Of a DNA stretch of 64,000 bases, positions 1 through 6,444 are shown piece by piece; the stretch's first letter is position 1; each line of letters begins with the position of its first letter. The DNA is from Serratia nevei (lineage in GTDB: Bacteria > Pseudomonadota > Gammaproteobacteria > Enterobacterales > Enterobacteriaceae), in NCBI RefSeq assembly GCF_024160145.1, contig NZ_JAMYWQ010000019.1, forward strand, positions 33,819 to 97,818. Direction: 5' to 3'. The notes below the pieces were generated by a model. That model was not told the origin of the DNA. It did no database searches and saw only the letters and a program-made list of their open reading frames with translations. Made by a program: the position numbers and the translations under genes.

Positions 1-182
1 TTGGCGTGATGTTGTTCGCCATCAACTGGTTCACCCACCCGCAATATCTCTGGTCGCTGTGGGCGATCGGCGGCATGAGCCTCGCGCTGGTGATGCGGGC
101 GGTGCGAACCCTGCTGCTGCGCAATGTTTTCAGCCGCTGGCAGGAACAGCGGCTGGCGCACAAGCTGCGGCGCTTGCCCTGA
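1..182 (+). CDS. C-terminal fragment of a small 2TM-type membrane protein (5' end outside window)
   Basis: An open frame enters from the left edge and stops at TGA 180-182. The roughly 59 visible residues contain a hydrophobic, Trp-rich stretch (AINWFTHPQYLWSLWAIGG, then more hydrophobic residues) followed by a basic tail ending RLAHKLRRLP. This resembles the end of small 2TM-domain inner-membrane proteins, but the start is missing and no catalytic feature is seen. The function is unknown and the family assignment is tentative. Confidence 0.5.
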   Translation, partial: GVMLFAINWFTHPQYLWSLWAIGGMSLALVMRAVRTLLLRNVFSRWQEQRLAHKLRRLP

Positions 183-193
183 ATCCGCCATTC

Positions 194-242
194 GACAAAA
201 CCAAATTCGTCATTCGCTTCTATGCTTATCAGGGGTTTTGTC
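194..242. repeat. 9-bp inverted repeat upstream of wrbA
   Basis: GACAAAACC at 194-202 is repeated in inverted form as GGTTTTGTC at 234-242, a perfect 9-base dyad with a 31-base spacer. It lies in the short gap between the upstream gene and wrbA, ending 25 bases before the wrbA start. It could be an operator for wrbA or a weak mRNA stem. No known regulator is recognised. Confidence 0.45.
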
Positions 243-267
243 AATCATCTGAGCAGGAGTGCGGAAC

Positions 268-867
268 ATGACGAAAGTGTTGGTGCTTTATTACTCGATG
301 TACGGCCACATCGAACGCCTGGCGCAGGCGGTGGCCGAAGGCGCGAATCGGGTCAACGGCGTGGACGTAACGGTCAAACGCGTGCCGGAAACCATGACGC
401 CGGAGGCCTTCGCCAAAGCGGGCGGCAAACAACATCAGCAGGCGCCGGTCGCCAGCCCGCAGGAGCTGGCGGACTATGACGGCATTATCTTCGGCACGCC
501 GACCCGTTTCGGTAATATGGCCGGGCAGATGCGCACCTTCCTCGATCAGACCGGCGGCCTGTGGGCCTCCGGCGCGTTGTACGGCAAGGTAGGCAGCGTC
601 TTCTCTTCCACCGGCACCGGCGGCGGCCAGGAACACACCATCAGTTCCACCTGGACCACGCTGGCGCACCACGGGTTCATCATCGTGCCGATCGGCTATG
701 CCACGCCGGAGCTGTTTGACGTTTCACTCGCGCGCGGCGGCACCCCGTATGGCGCCACCACCATCGCCGGCGCCGACGGTTCGCGCCAGCCAAGCAACGA
801 AGAGCTGACCATCGCCCGCTATCAGGGCGAGCACGTGGCAAAAATCACCGCCAAGCTGAAAAGTTAA
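268..867 (+). CDS. wrbA: NAD(P)H:quinone oxidoreductase WrbA
   Basis: A 199-residue flavodoxin-fold protein that binds FMN and catalyses two-electron reduction of quinones with NAD(P)H, protecting the cytoplasm from redox cycling. The N-terminus [19 protein letters not shown] carries the FMN phosphate-binding loop. The segments [22 protein letters not shown] and [10 protein letters not shown] are the usual flavin-contact regions of this family. The length fits the family (about 198 residues). The start at 268 is preferred over an in-frame GTG at 259 because GAGCAGGAG lies at the right distance before the ATG. A hairpin follows the gene, and an inverted repeat precedes it. Confidence 0.95.
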   Translation: MTKVLVLYYSMYGHIERLAQAVAEGANRVNGVDVTVKRVPETMTPEAFAKAGGKQHQQAPVASPQELADYDGIIFGTPTRFGNMAGQMRTFLDQTGGLWASGALYGKVGSVFSSTGTGGGQEHTISSTWTTLAHHGFIIVPIGYATPELFDVSLARGGTPYGATTIAGADGSRQPSNEELTIARYQGEHVAKITAKLKS

Positions 868-893
868 GCGCTTCCCTGTCCCTGCCATTCAAC

Positions 894-925
894 GGGGCCG
901 CGCATTCGTTCGGCCCCATCTTGTT
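894..925 (+). terminator. Probable wrbA terminator
   Basis: GGGGCC (894-899) pairs with GGCCCC (912-917) around a 12-base loop and is followed by ATCTTGTT, a weak U-rich tail. It sits 27 bases after the wrbA stop. Confidence 0.55.
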
Positions 926-1071
926 GCCGACCCGCCGCAAGGTTAGAATGCCCCTCCCCCGGCCATTCAGCGTCTGAAGGCCAGGCCCGAATTCGTTCTG
1001 CCCGTCGCTTGTCAGCCTTAGGCGCGAGGACGGGCGTTCTGTTTTTTGCGCACAGCGAAGGGAATAAGTCA

Positions 1072-1419
1072 GTGTCTAAAGATTTTGATGAACTAATAAG
1101 AGACATGGATCTTATTATTGAAAATGTAGACAGCTTCAAGGCTCTGGCTCCGCGCGCGCCCGAGCCGGCTCCGGCCCCGCCGCCGCCGGTTCATCACTAC
1201 GACTCGTTCTGCGAGAACATCGCGCTGAAAGTGGTATTGAAGGTGCTGCTGTCTTCGGTGGACAAGATAGTCAAAGTGCAGATCGCCAACAAGGTCGAGC
1301 AGGAGATCGCCCAGATCGAACAGCAGGTGGTGCGCGCCGGCGGTGGCCCGGTGTCGCCGGACGATCTGGCGCAGATGACGCACTATGTGCGCCGCACGGT
1401 CAACGACCTGCTGGAATAA
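1072..1419 (+). CDS. Small proline-rich-linker protein of unknown function
   Basis: A 115-residue protein if read from GTG 1072, which has GAAGGGA about 9 bases upstream. A longer in-frame start at 1009 has no good ribosome site. The first 25 residues are acidic (SKDFDELIRDMDLIIENVDS). A proline/alanine linker (APRAPEPAPAPPPPV) follows. Then comes a mostly helical segment with many charged residues (VDKIVKVQIANKVEQEIAQIEQQ), consistent with a short coiled coil. No signal peptide or membrane segment is visible. It stands alone between wrbA and a TrkH-type transporter. I do not recognise the family, and no function is assigned. Confidence 0.7.
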   Translation: MSKDFDELIRDMDLIIENVDSFKALAPRAPEPAPAPPPPVHHYDSFCENIALKVVLKVLLSSVDKIVKVQIANKVEQEIAQIEQQVVRAGGGPVSPDDLAQMTHYVRRTVNDLLE

Positions 1420-1539
1420 CCCTTTCCACCCATACTGATGCGGCGATATGAATTTTTACGCTATTTTTATATCGCCTGCTTTATGCTTGAAACACTTCAA
1501 TAAATTGACGCATTGTCGGCAGGCATTCCGAGCTACAGC

Positions 1540-3000
1540 ATGGTCAAAACCAAACAAATCCTGGTCGTTATTCATCTTTGCAGCTTTTTGGTCCTTCTTT
1601 ACAGCCTTTCCATGATCCCGCCCCTGCTGATGGGGCTGTTGTACAAAGAAAAAAGCGCCTTCTCATTTTTCTATACTCTGGTCGCCGCTGCCACGCTCGG
1701 CGGCATGGGCTGGTTCAGCACCCGGCAGTCGAAAGTGCAGCTGCGCACCCAGGACGGTTTTCTGATCATCGTGATGTTTTGGCTGCTGTTTTCCGCGATC
1801 AGCGCCCTGCCGCTGTGGCTGGACGACACGCTGAACATCCGGCTGGTCGACGCGATGTTTGAGGGGGTTTCCGGCATCACCACCACCGGCGCCTCGGTGC
1901 TGAATGACGTCTCGAACGTGCCCAAATCGTTCCTCTACTACCGTTCACAGCTCAATTTTATCGGCGGCCTGGGGGTGATCGTATTGGCGGTGGCGCTGTT
2001 GCCGCTGCTGGGCATCGGCGGCGCCAAACTTTATCAGTCGGAAATGCCCGGCCCGTTCAAAGAGGAACGCCTCACGCCGCGCCTGGCCGATACCTCGAAA
2101 AACCTGTGGTTGATCTACCTTGGGCTGGGATTGGCCTGTACCATCGCCTTTCGTCTGGCGGGCATGCCCTGGTTCGATGCGTTGTGCCACGGCATTTCCA
2201 CCGTCTCGCTCGGCGGATTTTCCACCCACAACGAAAGCCTGGGATACTACGACAGTTCGGCGGTGGAAATGGTCGGCGGCATCTTCTCTATTCTGGCGGC
2301 GGTGAACTTCACGCTCTATTTCGTTGCCGTCGGCCGCCGCAGCCTGAAACCGCTATACCGTAACCCCGAGCTGCGCTTTTTCCTGTTGATGCTGACCCTC
2401 GTCGTGGCGATCGTGTGCATCGAGCTGTACCGCTCGGGGATGTACGGCGTCAAAGACGCCTTCGTGCACGGCTTTTTTCTCACCAGTTCGATGATGACCG
2501 ACAATGGCCTGGCGATTGCCGATTACACCAGTATACCGTCCCACACCATCATGCTGCTGCTGGCGGCGAGTTTCTTCGGCGGCTGCGTCGGCTCCACCTG
2601 CGGCGGCATTAAGGCACTGCGCTTTCTGATCATGTACAAACAAAGCCGACTCGAGATCAACCAACTGGTGCATCCCAACGCCATGTACACCATCAAGGTC
2701 GGCAATGCGCCAATCCAGGATCGGATGCTGCGCTCCGTCTGGAGCTTCTTCTTCCTCTACGTGGTGTTCACCTGTCTGTTTATCTGGCTGCTGAATCTGA
2801 TGGGCTATGATCTGGTCACCGCCTTCGCCACCGTCGCCGCCTGCATCAATAACATGGGGCTGGGCTACGGGGAAACCGCCGCCGGTTTCGGCACGCTGAA
2901 CGATCCGGCGAAATGGCTGATGTGCGCCGCCATGCTGCTCGGCCGCCTCGAGATCTATCCGATGCTGATCCTTTGTTCACGCGCGTTTTGGCGTTTTTGA
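1540..3000 (+). CDS. TrkH/TrkG-family potassium uptake protein
   Basis: A 486-residue polytopic membrane protein of the Trk/Ktr family, which moves K+ into the cell together with the cytoplasmic TrkA subunit. Family landmarks visible in order are GVSGITTTGAS (first pore loop, about residue 110), an EMPGP-type loop, VSLGGFSTHN (second), SSMMTDNGLA (third), FFGGCVGSTCGGIK, and INNMGLGYG (fourth), ending GRLEIYP. The third filter reads DNGL where E. coli TrkH has TAGF, so this is a divergent paralogue whose ion selectivity could differ. The start at ATG 1540 gives the usual family length; an upstream in-frame start adds nine non-hydrophobic residues. It is monocistronic, with nucA following after its own promoter. 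Confidence 0.85.
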   Translation: MVKTKQILVVIHLCSFLVLLYSLSMIPPLLMGLLYKEKSAFSFFYTLVAAATLGGMGWFSTRQSKVQLRTQDGFLIIVMFWLLFSAISALPLWLDDTLNIRLVDAMFEGVSGITTTGASVLNDVSNVPKSFLYYRSQLNFIGGLGVIVLAVALLPLLGIGGAKLYQSEMPGPFKEERLTPRLADTSKNLWLIYLGLGLACTIAFRLAGMPWFDALCHGISTVSLGGFSTHNESLGYYDSSAVEMVGGIFSILAAVNFTLYFVAVGRRSLKPLYRNPELRFFLLMLTLVVAIVCIELYRSGMYGVKDAFVHGFFLTSSMMTDNGLAIADYTSIPSHTIMLLLAASFFGGCVGSTCGGIKALRFLIMYKQSRLEINQLVHPNAMYTIKVGNAPIQDRMLRSVWSFFFLYVVFTCLFIWLLNLMGYDLVTAFATVAACINNMGLGYGETAAGFGTLNDPAKWLMCAAMLLGRLEIYPMLILCSRAFWRF

Positions 3001-3108
3001 ACGGCCGGGCGGCGCGTAGGGCGCCGTTCAGCTCTGCCAACGCTGACACATTCGCAACACGAATATGTTGCATTGTTGTATTCGCTTCACTGCGATAAGT
3101 TTAATTCA

Positions 3109-3124
3109 CTGTAAATTTATACAG
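3109..3124. promoter_or_regulatory. LexA (SOS) box upstream of nucA
   Basis: CTGTAAATTTATACAG fits the enterobacterial LexA consensus CTG-N10-CAG exactly and is AT-rich and palindromic in the centre. It lies 28 bases before the nucA start, so LexA bound here would cover the promoter or early leader. Serratia nuclease expression is known to respond to the SOS system, which agrees. Confidence 0.85.
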
Positions 3125-3152
3125 TAACTTTTAACTTATTGAGGATATGACT

Positions 3153-3953
3153 ATGCGATTTAACAACAAGATGTTGGCCCTGGCCGCCCTGCTGTTCGCC
3201 GCACAGGCGTCGGCCGACACGCTCGAATCCATCGACAACTGCGCGGTCGGTTGCCCGACCGGTGGCAGCAGCAATGTGTCGATCGTGCGTCATGCTTATA
3301 CGTTGAACAACAACAGCACCACCAAGTTTGCCAACTGGGTGGCCTATCACATCACCAAAGACACGCCGGCCAGTGGCAAAACGCGCAACTGGAAAACCGA
3401 TCCGGCACTCAACCCGGCGGATACCCTGGCGCCTGCCGATTACACCGGCGCCAACGCGGCGCTGAAGGTCGATCGCGGTCATCAGGCGCCGCTGGCCTCG
3501 CTGGCGGGCGTTTCCGACTGGGAATCGCTGAACTACCTGTCCAACATCACGCCGCAAAAGTCCGATCTTAACCAAGGCGCCTGGGCACGGCTGGAAGATC
3601 AGGAACGCAAGCTGATCGATCGCGCCGACATCTCCTCGGTCTATACCGTGACCGGGCCGCTGTATGAGCGCGATATGGGCAAACTGCCGGGCACCCAGAA
3701 AGCACACACCATCCCCAGCGCCTACTGGAAGGTGATTTTCATCAACAACAGCCCGGCGGTAAACCACTATGCCGCCTTCCTGTTCGATCAGAACACGCCG
3801 AAGGGCGCCGATTTCTGCCAATTCCGCGTAACGGTGGACGAGATCGAGAAGCGTACCGGCCTGATCATCTGGGCCGGTCTGCCGGACGACGTGCAGGCCT
3901 CGCTGAAGAGCAAGCCCGGCGTCCTGCCGGAGTTGATGGGCTGCAAAAACTGA
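3153..3953 (+). CDS. nucA: Secreted non-specific DNA/RNA endonuclease (Serratia nuclease)
   Basis: A 266-residue precursor of the extracellular Mg2+-dependent nuclease that cuts single- and double-stranded DNA and RNA. MRFNNKMLALAALLFAAQA is a Sec signal peptide cleaved after ASA, giving a 245-residue mature enzyme beginning DTLESIDN. In mature numbering the general base His89 lies in DRGHQAPLAS, the Mg2+ ligand Asn119 in KSDLNQ, and Glu127 in ARLEDQ. The four cysteines form the two known disulfides. The start at 3153 is chosen because GAGGA lies seven bases upstream; ATG 3147 is too close to it. A perfect LexA box precedes the gene and a strong terminator follows. Confidence 0.98.
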   Translation: MRFNNKMLALAALLFAAQASADTLESIDNCAVGCPTGGSSNVSIVRHAYTLNNNSTTKFANWVAYHITKDTPASGKTRNWKTDPALNPADTLAPADYTGANAALKVDRGHQAPLASLAGVSDWESLNYLSNITPQKSDLNQGAWARLEDQERKLIDRADISSVYTVTGPLYERDMGKLPGTQKAHTIPSAYWKVIFINNSPAVNHYAAFLFDQNTPKGADFCQFRVTVDEIEKRTGLIIWAGLPDDVQASLKSKPGVLPELMGCKN

Positions 3954-3958
3954 CGAAA

Positions 3959-3986
3959 AAACCCGCCGAGGCGGGTTTATTTTTCA
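3959..3986 (+). terminator. nucA rho-independent terminator
   Basis: AAACCCGC and GCGGGTTT form an 8-base stem around CGAG, followed by ATTTTTC. It begins six bases after the nucA stop. Confidence 0.9.
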
Positions 3987-4074
3987 TACGGGCGCCGGCG
4001 GTTTATTCCGTCAGCGCCTTGTGCGCCTTCAAATGCCCGGCGGAGCAAGAATAGGCAGGCGCTTTCCCTGCCAC

Positions 4075-4626
4075 TCAATGCAGCGCAGGCCGACAACATC
4101 GCGATGCGACTTGCTCGTCCGCAGCCAAAATAAATTGATGAAAACGCGCGATCTTCAATTTGCGCATGGCATTCATTTTATGTTGGCTGACGGTTTTTTC
4201 GGAAATGCCCAACGCTTTGGCAACGCCGGTATTCGGTTTTCCCGCCAACAGCATGGCCAATACGGCAAGCTCTCTCGACGAGAGAGTTTGCCCTTTGCAA
4301 CCGGCAACGAACGACGTGATCGCCTCAATGAACGCCATAAGGCCGATGTTTTTTTTCAGGCAATTAAAATTCGCCAGCCGAGGCGTCTCCACACCGGTCA
4401 ATACGACTGTATTATCTGGCCTATCGATAATAAGCGACACTAAATTCATGACCTGGCATATAGAAGAAAAAGAAACAATGACGACATCAGCATGGCAATA
4501 AGTGGCATGTACCCGACTGAACGCGGGTGAATAAACATTGATAACGTCAATATCTTCTAATGATGCCAAGAGTTGCGACAAACCGTAGAATAAATAGTAG
4601 TCGTCAGAAAAGATAGCTACTCGCAT
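4075..4626 (-). CDS. LuxR-type transcriptional regulator at the end of the fimbrial locus
   Basis: A 183-residue protein. Residues 1-105 resemble a receiver-like domain (MRVAIFSDDYYLFYGLSQLL) but lack a clear phospho-acceptor arrangement: strand-end acidic residues SDD are present, while the usual central Asp lies in an unconvincing context (ADVVIVSFSS). Residues about 110-165 are a LuxR helix-turn-helix: LSSRELAVLAMLLAGKPN, then ALGISEKTVSQHKMNAMRKL. Such orphan regulators commonly control adjacent fimbriae. It is the last gene of a leftward run after the pilin, chaperone, usher, tip and DinJ-like genes, and a 9-bp hairpin lies just upstream. The target is inferred from position only. Confidence 0.8.
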   Translation of the reverse strand: MRVAIFSDDYYLFYGLSQLLASLEDIDVINVYSPAFSRVHATYCHADVVIVSFSSICQVMNLVSLIIDRPDNTVVLTGVETPRLANFNCLKKNIGLMAFIEAITSFVAGCKGQTLSSRELAVLAMLLAGKPNTGVAKALGISEKTVSQHKMNAMRKLKIARFHQFILAADEQVASRCCRPALH

Positions 4627-4650
4627 AGAATCATTCCGTCACACTTCGTC

Positions 4651-4674
4651 ATGGGCCGTTTTTATACGGCCCAT
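4651..4674 (-). promoter_or_regulatory. Intergenic hairpin between the DinJ-like and LuxR genes
   Basis: ATGGGCCGT and ACGGCCCAT form a perfect 9-base stem with a six-base AT loop, 28 bases after the stop of the DinJ-like gene on the minus strand. There is no U-tract after it, so it may be an mRNA-processing or attenuation stem rather than a simple terminator. Confidence 0.5.
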
Positions 4675-4702
4675 GAAAACCAAGTTAATTAATTTAATTG
4701 AC

Positions 4703-5227
4703 TTACTTAAGAGAAGTACATAATGTGTTCAGCAACTCAGACAACGATGAAAGAGAGTTTGCATCCAGATACATAATACCTTCTTCACTAAACCTTACGT
4801 CATTATCTAGAATTTCATGAATCCCCTCTACGGCGCATACGGCATTTTTCCAGACGACACGCCGGCCAAATGGCGACACGCCAAGATATTGCGCGCTTTG
4901 GCGAAACCCAATAATGAAGTCGCGTAGTATATCCAGCACTATCAGTATCTCCTCCCTGCTGATACGTTGTTTTGACTGAACTTTATCAAAAAAAACGCGA
5001 AGTGTACTTTGTAAGGAGAATAAACTTTTAAACACCCCTCCGGCGATATCCTTAGGCGTCTTCACACTGGTTGATATGACAAAAGGGAGTTCTCCGTGCT
5101 GCGAAATATATTGGTAGAGCCCATTTATCGCCGTCGTCGGTTTAATATCCAAACCGCGAAGAATGACATCCACTTCATCTTTTAGCGACTTATCTACCTT
5201 AACACCGATCTGGATTTGTTCCGTCAT
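4703..5227 (-). CDS. DinJ/RelB-like ribbon-helix-helix protein with extra C-terminal domain
   Basis: A 174-residue protein. Residues 1-50 match the RelB/DinJ antitoxin pattern: a short strand (QIQIGVKVDKSLKDEV), a helix pair (VILRGLDIKPTTAINGLYQYI) and the diagnostic GELPF motif. Classic DinJ is only about 86 residues; here roughly 120 further residues follow, largely helical (ISREEILIVLDILRDFIIGF), with no family I recognise. No toxin gene (YafQ/RelE type) lies next to it: the neighbours are the fimbrial tip gene and a LuxR regulator. A DNA-binding regulator of the fimbrial genes is the likeliest role, but this is inference. The start at 5227 is chosen over upstream codons because of GAGG at suitable spacing. 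Confidence 0.7.
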   Translation of the reverse strand: MTEQIQIGVKVDKSLKDEVDVILRGLDIKPTTAINGLYQYISQHGELPFVISTSVKTPKDIAGGVFKSLFSLQSTLRVFFDKVQSKQRISREEILIVLDILRDFIIGFRQSAQYLGVSPFGRRVVWKNAVCAVEGIHEILDNDVRFSEEGIMYLDANSLSSLSELLNTLCTSLK

Positions 5228-5363
5228 AAAATTCATCCTCAACATAGAGATCCGGATTAAACACCAATATTATTCGACTGATAATATTCACCATCAATTA
5301 CCATGTTAAGATTTTTCTTATTAGTAGCAACCTGTTTTTTTATTATTAAAAATAACAACAGAT

Positions 5364-6428
5364 TTATTTATATATAATGTTAAGCGTAGCGGACGTGTTG
5401 ATCCCTCCGCTGCTCATGGAAGCGATACTGTAAGGGTAATAATACGCCGCCATACCCAGGGAGAATTTCTCCTCCAGCGCATTACCGGCGCCAACATGAA
5501 ATAAGGATGTCGCCGTACCTTGTTCAACATTAGAAAGCGCCAGCGAGACCGGACTGTTTGGCGCAGTCATTCTCACCAACCGAATGCCAATGCCTTTTGC
5601 CGCCGCAGCACTCTTGTCAATCAATACCGTATTATCCGACGGCAGCAGATTATTGCTGGATAAAAACATCTTGATATCGCGATCGGCCGTCCCGCCGCTT
5701 TGCCGATTCTGACAGCTGAAATTCAGCGTAAAGGGAGTCAACCCATTTTGCCCCCCTTGGCTTATCTGGGAGATGCCCAGCGTCGGCAGCTTTACGGCCA
5801 GGCCGGCATTGTCGAAAGAACAGGTCGTCATTTTTGGAGCATATTTGATGGTCATCGGCTGCCCGTACATATCGCGTTGATCGTACGGCCAGTTGAAGCC
5901 GTTAAACAACCAGGTCAGGATCTTAATCAGCTGCTTTGCCGGCCACAGGAGGATCTCGACCAACGACATCCCACTCAGATCGGTCACGAACATCACGTCT
6001 TTCAGGCTGACGGTATCACCGGGTATTGAAGTGCCGGTCTTGTTGACCAGGCTGAACCGAATGTTCATCGGCATGTTCAACTCCGAGGCGGAGTGCGTTC
6101 CCCAACCACTGAGCTTTTTGTTGGCAACATCGTTGGTGATCTCCGCACGCACCCAATATTTGCCGTTGCCGAATCCCAAAATAGTCGCTTTCGAACTGTC
6201 GGTTGACAGGATGCGCGTATAGCCGAATTCGCTGTTCGAGGTAGTACAGCTAAACGAGCCGCCGTATTGCGTATAAAAACTGCCCTCCCAAACCGGCGTT
6301 TTATCGCTGAGTTTATCCGACAGATCGACGTAGATAGGCGGCGCGTATTGGATGCCGTTACCGTAACATGAAGCGTAACTGTAACCGCTGAACACGATGG
6401 ACAGCGTCAATGCAATTATCCTGAACAT
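5364..6428 (-). CDS. Fimbrial tip adhesin-like protein
   Basis: A 354-residue exported protein, last structural gene of the chaperone-usher operon. A Sec signal peptide (MFRIIALTLSIVFSGYSYAS) precedes an N-terminal domain of about 170 residues that should carry receptor binding. The C-terminal half, from TCSFDNAGLAVKLP onward, is a pilin domain: a paired cysteine at about residue 240 (NFSCQN) and a final beta strand ending ATLNIIYK with the penultimate Tyr, which the chaperone caps. Between the two is a strikingly hydrophobic segment (SLVEILLWPAKQLIKILTWL) unusual in lectin-type adhesins. It starts 16 bases downstream of the usher gene. The receptor cannot be told from the sequence. Confidence 0.8.
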   Translation of the reverse strand: MFRIIALTLSIVFSGYSYASCYGNGIQYAPPIYVDLSDKLSDKTPVWEGSFYTQYGGSFSCTTSNSEFGYTRILSTDSSKATILGFGNGKYWVRAEITNDVANKKLSGWGTHSASELNMPMNIRFSLVNKTGTSIPGDTVSLKDVMFVTDLSGMSLVEILLWPAKQLIKILTWLFNGFNWPYDQRDMYGQPMTIKYAPKMTTCSFDNAGLAVKLPTLGISQISQGGQNGLTPFTLNFSCQNRQSGGTADRDIKMFLSSNNLLPSDNTVLIDKSAAAAKGIGIRLVRMTAPNSPVSLALSNVEQGTATSLFHVGAGNALEEKFSLGMAAYYYPYSIASMSSGGINTSATLNIIYK

Positions 6429-6444
6429 GGCATGATTATCCTTT

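Noticed and set aside
4703..5227. A complete toxin-antitoxin pair.
   Set aside because: Only the antitoxin-like half is present; neither neighbour (tip adhesin, LuxR regulator) resembles a RelE/YafQ toxin.
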